A stretch of 64,000 nt of DNA, from assembly GCA_013387265.2 (NCBI GenBank), contig JABFTP020000144.1:91619365-91683364 (forward strand), read 5' to 3'. This DNA comes from Cryptolaemus montrouzieri. Its lineage: Eukaryota > Arthropoda > Insecta > Coleoptera > Coccinellidae. The number at the start of each line of letters is the position of its first letter. Position 1 is the first letter of the stretch. The translations under genes were made by a program, and so were the position numbers. Below, in pieces: positions 32,466-44,100 of the stretch. The notes beneath the pieces are model-generated. The model saw only the letters and a list, made by a program, of their open reading frames with translations, had not been told where the DNA came from and ran no database searches.

Positions 32466-33960
32466 AGTGAGACTCCTTTTGGTACATTTTCGCTTGTGGG
32501 AAGTATCTGAAAGGTCTCCTTTAAGCGTTCAACAGTAGTCTGCCATCATTGAGACGCTCCGTCTTCCCTGGTATCTTTTTTCCGTCTCCTTAATATCTTG
32601 GTGAAATCGTTCACCTTGCTCTTCACTCACGTCTCCTGAATTTTCTGGAAAATAGTCGAGGTGGGAATGAAGAAAATGTACTTTTAAACTCATTAAGCAA
32701 CCTAAAGCTTGAAATGCTTTTAACATTCTTTTGACGATTTGTTTGTAGTTAGGGTCTTTGTTATTGCCTAAAAATTTTGTTATAACTTTCTTAAAGGCAA
32801 TACACCCATAAGCCGTCTGATATCTGGTCCAACGAAAACACCTTCCTTCACACCTTGCCTCCGAGAGGCCAGGAAACTTTGATATAAATATTTGAAGCAA
32901 TTTCCATCTCTTGGAAGTGACCTTTCAAATTGCTCCATCAATCTCAGCTTTATGTGAAGCAGGCCAACACTGTTTGGTCCAGTGATTTGTTCGGTCTCTA
33001 CTATCCCATAGACACATAAAGCAAGGGAATTTGGTAAACCCAGTTTGCCGTCCGAGCACCATGCCAAAGATTTTGAAATCACCGCACACTTGCTAAACGT
33101 GGTCTTTGTATTTTAATTTACAAAGAATCAATTCCAAGTACTTGTAGGTTTCTTTGAGGTGTACGTAATGGCCGACAGGAATGGAAGCATAGAAACCGCC
33201 GTTGTGAACCAGAACTGCTTTAAGGCTTCTTTATGAAGAATCTATAAAAATACGCCATTCTGCTGGGTCGTATAAGATGATCTTAAATGTATTCATCAAA
33301 CCTTCAATATTGGTACAATAAATCAACTCGTCGTCTTGGGCAAAGTAGGAAGTAAACTACTTCTCACGATATCTAAACCAGGAGGAAGACATTCCCGGCA
33401 AAAGTAAGTTCCTGATTTTGAGTCTTGATGCAAGCCACTCAGCAGCGTTTTTGGGAAGATTCAAGTCTCTTACCAAATCATTAAGCTCGCCTTGGGAAAA
33501 CAATTTTGGACTTCTGTCATCTTCAAATTCAAAACTTGGCTGGTCATCTGGTGTAGGTACAGCACCATCTTCGTCAGAACTTGGAACCTCTTCCAAGGTA
33601 GCAGGGACCTTGGGCACTGGTATTTCGGTCCCATGAGGGATGGGACGAATAGCTGATTGCAGATTGCTTCCGTTTTGAATTATACCCTTTCACATTACAC
33701 GAACAAAAGTACCAATCATCACTATAGTTTTTTTGCTCACGTCATACTATAGGAATCGCAAATCGGAAAGCTTTTTTCTTGCCCTTAAACCAATTTCGAA
33801 GGTCTTGATTTCCAAGTTTGAAACCAAAATACGCGAAGTATACTTTTTTTACAAAGTCCGTAATATTAACTTGTTACTTTGATGTCATATATTCTCCACA
33901 AATGTAACAGAAACTATCCGAAGAGTTCAAACACTTCCACACAGACGACATTGCACTGTA
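32466..33960 (-). pseudogene. family X, copy 4 (most complete)
   Basis: The minus strand shows almost the whole protein across several frames. N-terminus: NSSDSFCYICGEYMTSK, NITDFVKKVYFAYFGFKLGN (about 33940-33810), FAIPIV and NYSDDWYFCSCNVKGYNSK. Then RPIPHGTEIPVPKVP, an acidic linker, SQGELNDLVRDLNLPKNAAE (about 33505-33440), LIYCTNIEGLM, WRIFIDSS*RSLKAVLVHNG, GDFKIFGMVLGRQTGF, PCFMCLWDSRDRTNHWTKQC, FLASRRQGVKEGVFVGPDI, KVITKFLGNNKDPNYKQIV, MSLKVHFLHSHLDYFPENSG, and EQGERFHQDIKETEKRYQGR up to MMADYC near 32530. Cys pairs and His residues suggest metal binding. Several stops and frame breaks occur. Function of the family is unknown to me. Confidence 0.82.
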
Positions 33961-33967
33961 TTGAACC

Positions 33968-34127
33968 AAAATCTATAAAACAATGATGAGTTAACACGTA
34001 ATTGTCCAACGCCACTTCTACACTATCGGAGTGCGCACGTTCAGGTTACAACATGTTCATACTTGTAAATGTAGGTCAAACAGGGTGTTCCTTATTTAGA
34101 AATTAATGATAGTTATGTCCTGTAAAC
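33968..34127. repeat. 160-base segment R, copy 1
   Basis: CCAAAATCTATAAAACAATG to TATGTCCTGTAAACATTTTA. Nearly identical copies occur at 37487-37655 and 38668-38829 inside the tandem mariner array. Here it joins family X copy 4 to the tail of a LINE. Confidence 0.9.
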
Positions 34128-35268
34128 ATTTTATTTATTTATTTATTTATTTTGGCTCTTTGGGGTACAACAGGCCAAGGCCCAAAAAAGTACCCACTTA
34201 ATAGATATAATAAAGTGAACTTAAATTATCTTAACGCTAAAAATTTAAAAGTACCTATAAGTATATAAAAGTCTAAATAATATGATATTAAAAATCTAAC
34301 GGTTAGTTCCAAATTATAGTTATCAACAGCAGTGTGAACACATATAGTATAACAAATGAAAATGGAGAGAGACTATATCCTCTCATTTAAAACAACAGTA
34401 TGAGAAGAATAGAAAAATATTACAAAAAACTAGATAAAACAAGAAAAATATATAAAACACTAGAGAGACTATATCTTCTCATGTAAAAACAACAATATGA
34501 GAAAAATATTACAGAAAAACTAGATAAAAACAAGAAAAAACTCATAAAACACTAGATCTTATATGTCTAAATTTAAGAATTTGAATTTCAAAAGCTTCTT
34601 TACTTGAAAGAGTGATAAATAGAAAAATCGATTCCCTGGTAGTGATCATTATGGAGTGTAATCATTCTATTTATCGGGGAGTTCTGAGCAGCATTTGTAC
34701 CATAAAAAGATGGACGAAAGAGCATATGCGATCTTAACTGGCGCTGAGGAACACTGATTGATATTTGCTCCAATAATTCAGAACAGTCTATAATATTGTT
34801 CAATATTTTGTACAAGAGGGTCAAATTAAAAACTATTCTATAAAATTGAAGGGAATTCAATTCGCATTGTCGTCTTAAATCAGGATAGTGGTGATTAAGA
34901 TGAATATGAGACTTGTATGCATACATACGCAGGAACCTATTTTGGACACTTTCTAATCGTTTGATATAAACTACGTATTGAGGATTAAAAACAATCGAAC
35001 CGAAGTTAAGCTTGCTGAACACATGGGAATAATACAACGACACCAGATATGATGCGTCGCTAAATGGTTTAGACTGTCTATAAATGAACCCTAGCATCCT
35101 CAAACAGGCCCCAACAATACTTTCAACATGCGAATCAAATATCAATTTGGAATCGAAAATAATACCCAAGTCTCCGATGGTTTTGACCCTATTGAGATTA
35201 CTGTTCTCAATCCGATAGGGAAAGTGCTGGACATGAACACGGCCTCGGGTGAAAGATATGACCCCTTA
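34128..35268 (-). mobile_element. CR1/Jockey-type LINE, 3' end
   Basis: 5'-truncated LINE on the minus strand. The last part of the reverse transcriptase C-terminus is open from 35169 to 34600 (MGIIFDSKLIFDSHVESIVG, MLGFIYRQSKPFSD, VVYIKRLESVQNRFLRMYAY and NAAQNSPINRMITLHN), with VISFTRGRVHVQHFPYRIEN in another frame just before it (about 35262). A 3' UTR of about 450 bases follows, then an (AAAT)n tail at 34128-34152. The tail sits directly against segment R. Confidence 0.82.
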
Positions 35269-35594
35269 AAACAGTAATCAAAATAAAATTATACCTATCA
35301 TTTATACTACAAGTTAATCCCTTTTTAGTCCAAAAAATCCGTTTTTTTTAATAAAATTTTGTGTTTTGTGAAATAACCTTACGTTCTGGGAATTTTTTGA
35401 GTTTTTTTGTTTTCAGAACACCTGAATACATAGAAATCAGTTGAAAATATCCAGACAGCATTTTTGTTGCAGACCTGTGAAAAAGTCTATTGGCATACAC
35501 TATTTCAGACGGCAACTTTAGTGGCGAAATTTTTCATTCTATGATTGATGATAATATAATGGAATATATTTCGATGAATTGTCTTTAGGGCAAA
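35269..35594. other. no recognisable feature
   Basis: AT-rich sequence. Confidence 0.5.
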
Positions 35595-35842
35595 GAGGAA
35601 ACGAGTCCTATACAAACTGCTTCGGTGATCACTGGATAAGAACTAGGGGACTAGTGGAATGGCCAGCCCGTTCCCCAGATCTCCCGCTGGGGGCATGTTG
35701 AGAAGTTATTGTATGAAGAAAAACCGAATAACATAGATGAGCTAAAACAAATTTCTAGGATTTGTTTGGAGAATTTAAGAAGCATTCATATAGGAAACGT
35801 ATACAAAAGTGTTGCCAGGGATTCAACTCCTGAATTTTAAAC
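35595..35842 (+). pseudogene. mariner-like transposase, C-terminal fragment
   Basis: Traces of the third catalytic block and C-terminus: LVEWPARSPDL (about 35652-35685), then, after a frameshift, KLLYEEKPNNIDELKQISRI and VYKSVARDSTPEF with stop near 35838. No other part of the element is seen. Confidence 0.65.
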
Positions 35843-36066
35843 GATGAAAATGATTTCAAATTCATGAGATAATTTGTTTATTGATCAATTTATAGTGTGT
35901 ATAGTTATTATTTTTCGTTACAGTTTATGTTCTTTCGAGTCCAAAAAATTTTCCAACAAAAGCTCTATGTTATTGAAAAGAGAATTGAACAAATGGGATC
36001 TCGATGCACACAGATGAAACTCTTCTACCATAGAATTGTGAATATCTGCTATGTTCCGAGAAGATA

Positions 36067-37279
36067 AACAGGGTGGGGCGCGGCTGACTCCCACTTTTCA
36101 AAGGATTGGTGAAAACACTATACGAGTAGTGGCGGGCAACACACATGTTTAGCCTTTCATGGAAATTCCGCATGACTTTCGCAAGAGAGACAGGGGTTAT
36201 CTGCTTAGTTTCTTCGTCAATGGCGGTTTTCAGCTCATCAATGGTCCTTGGACGATATTTAAAAACCTCACTCATGAGATAGCCGCACAGAAAAAACACT
36301 GGGGCTGAAATCAAGGGAGCGCGGGGGCCATTGACCTGTTTCCCACAAGGAGACAACCTGCCCAGGGAACATCTCCTGAAGAATTGATTGTGGTCGACGG
36401 GCTGTTTGCGCAGTGGCACCATCTCGCCGGAACCAGAAGCTCCGTTGGTCGTAGGTTTCACCCAATTCCTCGATTTTCGGGTGCAAAAAATTCTCAAGCA
36501 TGCCACAGTACCGGTAAGAGTTCACGGTGACGCCACCCTCTTCAAAAAAGTAAGGCCCAATGATGCCTACTTCGATACTGCACACCAAACAGTGACTTTT
36601 GGGCTGAGGAGGGGTCTTTGGGGAAGCTCTCGGGGTTTTTTTTGAGCCCATTATCGGACATTTTGCTTATTCACGCACCCTGAAAGATGAAAATGAGCTT
36701 CGTCGCTAGTCCATAAGATCCCAGTGGGAGGCACATGTTGAAGGATTGCTTGATAACAGTCCACACGCCTCTCCCAATTCGTCGGGGACAATTCCTGTGC
36801 AACCATGATCTTGTATGGGGGTTACTCGAGATCAGTATGCAAAATTCGTCTCACTGTTCGAGCAGAAATCTGAAGAGCAGAAGCATGTTTGCGTGCCGAA
36901 CGCGATGGAGACTAATCAATCGAGCGATGTTTTCAGGGGTTCTGACAGTGACAGGTGAGCCGATTCTCTTTACATTTAGTGTAGATCCTATTGCTCAGAA
37001 TTTTAGCATTCACGTCAATATTGTTTACCGATCGGGAATACTCTGAGAAAAGTTCAAACGATACTTCGTGCGGAAGGCACGCTGCATCGCGATAACAGAT
37101 TCACTTGTTTTGCTAAAGGTCTCAACAACAAACGCGAGCTGCTCACCCGACAAAAACATGTTTAAGACTGCTAAGTACACGATCTGCCCTTCTAAATGAA
37201 ACCACCGCCACCACTCTAGTACCTCCCGTTCTTGTGCTGTGATTTTTTGAAAAGTAGGAGTTAGCCACGCTCCACCCTG
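36067..37279 (-). mobile_element. mariner-like DNA transposon with ~30-bp terminal repeats
   Basis: Terminal repeats: CAGGGTGGGGCGCGGCTGAC, then TCCCACTTTTCAAA, from 36067. On the minus strand from 37279: CAGGGTGGAGCGTGGCTAAC, then TCCTACTTTTCAAA. Transposase on the minus strand: FLSGEQLAFVVETFSK (37160-37110), VRTPENIARLISLHR, then EVGIIGPYFFEEGGVTVNSY and RYCGMLENFLHPKIEELGE (36565-36460), SFWFRRDGATAQTARR (second block; Gln-Asp replaced by Arg-Asp), a damaged WPPRSLDFSP, and FKYRPRTIDELKTAI. Frame breaks and substitutions make it inactive. Its 5' half is amplified rightwards (next entry). Confidence 0.83.
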
Positions 37280-37486
37280 TATATGAATTTTCGATATTCT
37301 TCAAAAAAGAATTATTTGAAGGAAAGTTGCAGGAAACAAATATTACAATGTCCTCTATTGATAATAAAATCACTTACAGTTCGTATTTGAAAAACACAAG
37401 GTTGTTTCATAATTCATAAACCGGCGAGAAAATTTCTCGAATGTCTGTAGAATGTGAAAATATCTAACTTAACATAACTTCAAAAC

Positions 37487-37676
37487 GACCAAAATCTATA
37501 AAACAATGATGAGTTAACACGTAATTGTCCAACGCCACTTCTACACTATCGGAGTGCGCACGTTCAGGTTACAACATGTTTATACTTGTAAATGTAGGTC
37601 AAACAGGGTGTTCCTTATTTAGAAATTAATGATAGTTATGTCCTGTAAACATTTTATTTATTTATTTATTTATTTT
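37487..37676. repeat. segment R, copy 2, with (TTTA)n
   Basis: Near-identical to 33968-34152, including the LINE-derived (TTTA)n, then fused to mariner sequence TCGGGTGC. Confidence 0.9.
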
Positions 37677-38667
37677 CGGGTGCAAAAAATTCTCAAGCAT
37701 GCCACAGTACCGGTAAGAGTTCACGGTGACGCCACCCTCTTCAAAAAAGTAAGGCCCAATGATGCCTACTTCGATACTGCACACCAAACAGTGACTTTTG
37801 GGCTGAGGAGGGGTCTTTGGGGAAGCTCTCGGGGTTTTTGAGCCCATTATCGGACATTTTGCTTATTCACGCACCCTGAAAGATGAAAATGAGCTTCGTC
37901 GCTAGTCCATAAGATCCCAGTGGGAGGCACATGTTGAAGGATTGCTTGACAACAGTCCACACGCCTCTCCCAATTCGTCGGGGACAATTCCTGTGCAACC
38001 ATGATCTTGTATGGGGTTACTCGAGATCAGTATGCAAAATTCGTCTCACTGTTCGAGCAGAAATCTGAAGAGCAGAAGCATGTTTGCGTGCCGAATGCGA
38101 TGGAGACTAATCAATCGAGCGATGTTTTCAGGGTTCTGACAGTGACAGGTGAGCCGATTCTCTTTACATTTAGTGTAGATCCTATTGCTCAGAATTTTAG
38201 CATTCACGTCAATATTGTTTACCGATCGGGAATACTCTGAGAAAAGTTCAAACGATACTTCGTGCGGAAGGCACGCTGCATCGCGATAACAGATTCACTT
38301 GTTTTGCTAAAGGTCTCAACAACAAACGCGAGCTGCTCACCCGACCAAAACATGTTTAAGACTGCTAAGTACACGATCTGCCCTTCTAAATGAAACCACC
38401 GCCACCACTCTAGTACCTCCCGTTCTTGTGCTGTGATTTTTTGAAAAGTAGGAGTTAGCCACGCTCCACCCTGTATATGAATTTTCGATATTCTTCAAAA
38501 AAGAATTATTTGAAGGAAAGTTGCAGGAAACAAATATTACAATGTCCTCTATTGATAATAAAATCACTTACAGTTCGTATTTGAAAAACACAAGGTTGTT
38601 TCATAATTCATAAACCGGCGAGAAAATGTGAAAATATCTAACTTAACATAACTTCAAAACGACCAAA

Positions 38668-38850
38668 ATCTATAAAACAATGATGAGTTAACACGTAATT
38701 GTCCAACGCCACTTCTACACTATCGGAGTGCGCACGTTCAGGTTACAACATGTTTATACTTGTAAATGTAGGTCAAACAGGGTGTTCCTTATTTAGAAAT
38801 TAATGATAGTTATGTCCTGTAAACATTTTATTTATTTATTTATTTATTTT
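38668..38850. repeat. segment R, copy 3, with (TTTA)n
   Basis: Same as copy 2, again joined at TATTTTCGGGTGC. Confidence 0.9.
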
Positions 38851-38950
38851 CGGGTGCAAAAACACAAGGTTGTTTCATAATTCATAAACCGGCGAGAAAA
38901 TTTCTCGAATGTCTGTAGAATGTGAAAATATCTAACTTAACATAACTTCA

Positions 38951-39890
38951 AAAGTTGTCAGATAATTTAGAGGAAATCCGATTTCATCAATGATTTTTCC
39001 TCGAAAATTGAGCTCGAGAGAAGGAGGACTATTTATATATTTATCTACAATATTTCACAAAGCTGCCGTAATAAAACATCGAATTTGGTCTACCCTGTAC
39101 ATTTATCCTCATAGTGAATGATGATATGATGAGTAAAGAGATGTCTTTGAATTCACCTACCACACAATTGAACATTTTTGAATTCTGCACCTTTGCCTGA
39201 TGCCTTACTTTACCTCATTTTTATCTCTCCAGTAGTAACAAGAATTTCTTAATGTGAATGGTAATATCGATCTCAAGGACCCAAAAATGGAAAACATGAA
39301 ATTTTCTTATCGGGAATGTCTTTTAAATTAATCATGATAGATAATAACAAATGGACATGAAGTGAAATTTATTCTGCAGAATATCGAATTGAAAAATGGA
39401 CAAAATTATAATTAACTATGGAAAAACAGAAACTTTATACAAAAATCAATGATAATGATATTATTATCATGAAATATGAAATTGTGAAACATAATAAAAT
39501 TGTAATGTGACATTGATAAACAGTCAAGTGATTTTTAGAGACATACAAATTATGGATTGTTTAATTGATTAATGTTATAACCATGTCTGCTATTTTTGAA
39601 AAAGAAGATGATTTACTATCATAAGATCTGTGATACTTTGTTCTGTGGTTAGCTGACATAACCACATTTTCCGTTTGAATTTTTTCGTTATTGCCTTGTC
39701 ATAAAAATCATTTTTAGCTTGAATTGTTTCAAGTTTTAATTCATTATTTTAATAGGTTCATTGATCGAATACCATTTTAATTTATAGTGAAATGTCGGTC
39801 CTATTGATTGTTTTTAATTTTACTATAATTGACTTTACTTGCTGAGAAAAGATTGGGTGAGTTTTTCATAAAGCAGAGTTTGTTACGTTA
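38951..39890. other. no clear feature
   Basis: AT-rich flank of the amplified region. No coding motif or repeat was recognised. Confidence 0.5.
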
Positions 39891-39914
39891 TACTTTTAAT
39901 ATTTGTTTTTCTTG

Positions 39915-39980
39915 TAGTCACTAGTCTGAAGATGCTCTGATGTATAGAGAGCGAAACTAGTAACCATAATAAATCTTTAG
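39915..39980 (+). other. Penelope-type terminal motif, degenerate hammerhead
   Basis: ACTAGT, CTGAAGA (hammerhead core CTGATGA with one change), TGCTC...GAGAGC stem, GAAA, then CTAGT that can pair with ACTAG. The layout equals the hammerhead at 24761-24799, but the core change should abolish cleavage. It probably marks the end of a decayed Penelope element. Confidence 0.45.
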
Positions 39981-40099
39981 GAATAAACTATAGGTACTTT
40001 TATTTAATGAAAATGATATTGTTGATGGATTCATTTCATGATATTTCTTTTTAATATGAATGAAATGATACGCTTTTGGCTGATTTCCGCAATGTTTGT

Positions 40100-40390
40100 T
40101 TTCAATACACAGGACCGGTGTCGACAATAAAGTGTGTAGAGCTGAAAGTTCCCAGAAACAATGTGCTAACTATACCTATTTTAAATGTTGAGTAGTGGTC
40201 TAGTTGTCTATTGAGAGTGGCGAATTCAAGGATTTTACAAAGTTTGTTAGTTTCTAAATTTTTCAACAGATTCATTGTCATCACTTTATGGCAGACGTGG
40301 AGTAGTTGAACGTGAAAAAGTGCATATAGAATGTCAAAACCAAGATGTTGGCACTTCTGAATATTTTCAAACTTCGCAAATAACTCGAGA
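40100..40390 (-). pseudogene. possible Penelope N-terminal fragment
   Basis: The minus-strand frame with MNLLKNLETNKLCKILEFAT, then LNRQLDHYSTFKIGIVSTLF, resembles the poorly conserved N-terminal region of Penelope polyproteins. This is tentative: there is no catalytic motif, and its only context is the terminal motif 150 bases to the left. Confidence 0.35.
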
Positions 40391-41435
40391 ACGAAAAAAG
40401 TTAGATTGAATCTGTCAATGAATTCTTCATACAGAAAGAATACTAGGTCATTTACCTCTATTCACAAGACAAAAAATATTTCTACCACATTTACACAAAA
40501 CAGCTTGCATATTCGAATAGAGGACGCAGATGAGAGAAAACGATCTCATACCGACACCCAATACTTCTACCACCAGAAATCTAACATAATTTCTGCCATC
40601 AGTGAAAATATTTCCCTCTCCTGACTAACCCTGTATATGTTTTAAAGAAACAAAAGATCGAGAAGTCAGTCTGATACGTCTTTGAGAAACGACCAATATC
40701 ATTAAATCTATCTATTTTCGATTTTTCATCTTCATACATGGTTTTTTCACGACAGCTTTCCAGCAGAACCAAACGAAACGATTAGTGTATTTATTCATTC
40801 ATTTTCAATACTTGAAACTGCCGAACACATTCATCTGATCGATGTGTTGCCTTTCCACTTGTTTTGAAGTTGCATCGCTTTGTGTATTGAAATTTCGGAT
40901 GATGCACAATCGAACAATTTTTACAACTATCCATTAATAAATATTGGACAGATCGTCGGTTTACATTCGAACGTCAAATTGTAAATATTAGCGAAGCATT
41001 CGTCCTTTGTCTCTCGATTGTGAAAATTGATTGATTAGAACGTTTAGTTGTTGGAAACGGTGCGGGATTCGAGCTTTGGCCACCATCCGGGACCCACACT
41101 AAAAACTGACCGTATAAAGGCTTTGGGATGTTTCACACTAATCCCTATCAATCACGGCGAACGAGAAAGGCAGAAAATGTCCAACGATTTGTGGATCTTC
41201 ATGTTCTAATTCGTTAATTGAATGGCGGGAACGATCGATTCGATATAATAGGAAATTGTATTTTGTAGGGATTCAATTCAATTGATTTGAGAGGAAAATA
41301 AAACGTCATAAATTCATGGGGTAATTGAAAGGCGCCCTCTAATTCCTATCGAATTATTACCAAAATTTAAGGTGAATAAATTAGTAACGGCTATATTTTG
41401 ATGAAAAGGAACTCTATCACGTTGAAAATAAATAT
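40391..41435. other. no gene seen
   Basis: AT-rich sequence. About 40805-40930 resembles 25610-25755 (shared CACATTCA..TGATCGATGTG..TTGC and GATGCA(C/T)AAT). The frame at 40406-40624 has no recognisable motif. Confidence 0.45.
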
Positions 41436-42900
41436 TTATTCTTTTAGTAAGAAAAAGTTCTCCAAAATACCCATCGCAAAACTCTGTTTTAGATTCATCA
41501 AACGCAGTACCACCAAGTATCCCACATGTTCAATCGAATATGTCTGAACGTCGGGATTAAAATTCAAAGTGCGTACGGCAAGGAGAATTCTTCTACAACT
41601 CAACAGAAAGAAAGCAGTCGGTGTTGATGGAATACCACCATTTGAAGAAATGTGCTTTAAAGTTAGCACTTGTTCTTAATCGTCTGTTTCAGATTTTTCA
41701 TGAGAGCCACATGTTTCCGGAATGATGGAAAATTGTGAGAGTACAACCGATTCCAAAGAAAGATGGGAAATGCCTACCCCAAAATTATCGCCCAATCGCA
41801 TTGTTGCCCATTATATCGTATGTCATGGAACGAGTAATAAACAATGAGCTCATAGGATATCTCGAGACAAAGAGTAGCATCAGTGATCCACAATATGGTA
41901 TCCGTATACAACGATGAACTGGTGACCTTCTTGCATAGGTTACGCATTTGTGAACATCAACAAGTATGGCGAATCGAAAGCCACTGCTCTGGATATCTCA
42001 ATGGCCTTCGAGAGGATTTAGGACGCAAGCTTGATGAATAAATTAATCGTATATGAAATTCGTAGTTGCTGGTGTAACGAGTGAATCTTTTCAGGTTAAT
42101 GCAGGAGAACCCCAAGGCTCTATACTCTAGCCAACTCTCTTTCTGTTGCAGATTAATGATTTGTTACACTCCACCGAAAACAGAATATTTGGGTTTATGG
42201 AAGACTGTCCTCTGGTGTCTTAATTTTCTAGTCAGCGTCCTATAACTGCTTAGGAGCCATACTGAAAAAGATACTGAATTCAGACTTGAGAAGATATCAG
42301 AGGGCAGCCAGTAGAATTTCGATGCGAACAAGACGCAATAACAATCTTCTCTATGAAATTCGCTGGTGAAGAAACTGCTCTAATCATATAAGGACATCGA
42401 ATTTCCTCAGAAAGCTATTGCCAAATCTGTTTTTGCTAAACTCTTTTCTTCTTCTTTTCAGGACTAAGCAGTACTTCACGCCATCACTGCTGATGATTTT
42501 ATAAAAAGCACAGGTACAACCTGGTCTGGAATACTATTCCCATGTGTGGGGCATTGCACCTAAGTATTCATCACATCTATTTGATAGTATCCAGAAGAGA
42601 GCAGTGCGCGTCATCAAACGGAGATCACGCGTGACCTCCAGCCTCTTACTCAAAGGCGACAGTTTGCTGATCTTTCTCATTTTCTACAGGTTTTTACATG
42701 GTAAATGCTTTAAACAACTGAAAGGCTTGGTTCCATTAAGGAAAGAAACCAGTTCCTAAGAAAAACCAGTCTCGCTCTCATAGCACGAATCTCTCTCTCC
42801 AAAAAAATCTTTTGTTTACTGGGCTAGTGCGCTGTGGAACTCGCTCTGATCGAACATAAAAAAAATCATTAATGCTATTATCTACATTTCATGATATTAT
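41436..42900 (+). mobile_element. Jockey/CR1-like LINE, copy 3
   Basis: Same family as 7195 and 11440. It shows a degraded upstream linker (VLDSSNA-like), LNRKKAVGVDGIPP- and LVLNRLFQIFHESHMFP-like stretches (41600-41725), VQPIPKKDGKCLPQNYRPIA (41740-41797), a damaged AFDR block (ALDISMAFERI), QVNAGEPQGS and LFLLQINDLLHSTENRIFGF (about 42090-42195; FADD changed), and the C-terminal WGIAPKYSSHLFDSIQKRAV then FYRFLHGKCFKQL (42546-42730). Many stops make it the most decayed of the three. Confidence 0.8.
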
Positions 42901-42904
42901 TCAC

Positions 42905-44100
42905 TACGAATACGAATCTACAGAAAAATTGATGCGAACATGTCGGAGACACAATTTGGATTCAGGAGTGGACTTTGCACAAGAGATGTGCTGTTTGCTG
43001 TAAATGTTCTGATTCGAAGAGCGGGAGATATTAACTGTGATATGCACATGTGCTTTATCGATTATATAACCATCATACACCATCCAGGACTTCTTGAAGC
43101 TCTCAAAATAACGGATAATAATGATAAAGATCTCATTAGAAGTCTGTATTCGAATCAGCGAGCAAAAGTTAGAATTTAACAGGAGGAAACGGTTGAATTT
43201 TCTGTGAGAAGGGGAGTTCGGCAGGGCTGTATTTTTTCTCCGATTCTCTTTTACGCCTACTCGGAAAGACTATTTGAGGAAGCTCTGCACGATGTGAAGG
43301 ATGACATCGACATCAGCAGCGAAATAATAAACAACCTCAGATACGCAGACGACACCTTTCTCATTGCTGACAATGAAGAAGGATTACAGAACCTCCTAGA
43401 TGCTGTAAAAGATGTGATTAGGCCATATGAAATAGAGCTGAACTGCAAGAAGACCCATACACTTAGAGTCAGCAAAGGCAACCATGTAGAACCACAATTC
43501 TATGTCGGTGGTTTGGTATTGCGGCAAGCCGAAAGAGTGACGTACTTGTGCTGCAATCTTAACAAGGATTGGGATCACTCTCAAGAGGTAAAGATCCGAA
43601 TAGAGAAATCACCTGAAAACATTACTGTATAGCAAGACGCTGAGTCTGAGATGTAGAACACGGGTCTTCAGATGCTATGTATATTCCACACTTCTGTACG
43701 GCGCTGAAGCATGGACCTTGACTGATGCGTCTTGTAGAAAACTACGAGCTTTTGAGATGTAGTGCTACAGGCGAGTGCTACGCATATCGTGAATTAATCA
43801 CATTACGAATGACATAGACTTAGAGAGAATGCAGAAATAATTAGAGGTTATACCAACAACCAAATCTAGAAAAACGGCCATGAGGAATGAAAAGTATCGC
43901 CTACTTCAGCTGAGTCTAGAAGGAAAAATCGAGGGGTAGAAGGTGTCCAGGTCAGTGAAGAATTTCCTGGCTAAAAAACCCGAGACAATGGACTGGGATG
44001 TCATCAACAACCTTATTTAGATCCGCTATACACAAATTAAAATGGGCCAATGTGATCGCTAAAATGCACAGAGGATAAATATTACAAGAAGAAGATACAC
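42905..44100 (+). mobile_element. LINE reverse transcriptase, RTE-like, unclassified
   Basis: Starts at SETQFGFRSGLCTRDVLFAV (42943) with CFIDY (Asp of the first catalytic box present, but the following AFDxV is lost). The next frame has RRGVRQGCIFSPILFYAYSE (43207-43266) and the intact catalytic INNLRYADDTFLIADNEEG (43330-43386), then ELNCKKTHTL, then VFRCYVYSTLLYGAEAWTLT (about 43668-43725). C-terminal traces run to about 44020. A stop at 43179 and others after 43630 inactivate it. Of all the reverse-transcriptase fragments here, this has one of the best preserved palm regions (43204-43632 open). Confidence 0.83.

Larger units (their letters stand above)
36475..38950. repeat. tandem amplification of mariner 5' half joined to segment R
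   Basis: Unit 1 is 36475-37676 (about 1202 bases) and unit 2 is 37677-38850 (about 1174 bases). Unit 3 (38851-38950) is collapsed: it keeps only TCGGGTGCAAAAA and then ACACAAGGTTGTTTC to CATAACTTCAAAA. Each complete unit is the mariner 5' half, its right flank, segment R, and a (TTTA)n run. Units 1 and 2 differ mainly by small indels (for example GGGTTTTTTTTGAG/GGGTTTTTGAG and loss of TTTCTCGAATGTCTGTAGAA near 38625), so the event is recent. Confidence 0.9.
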
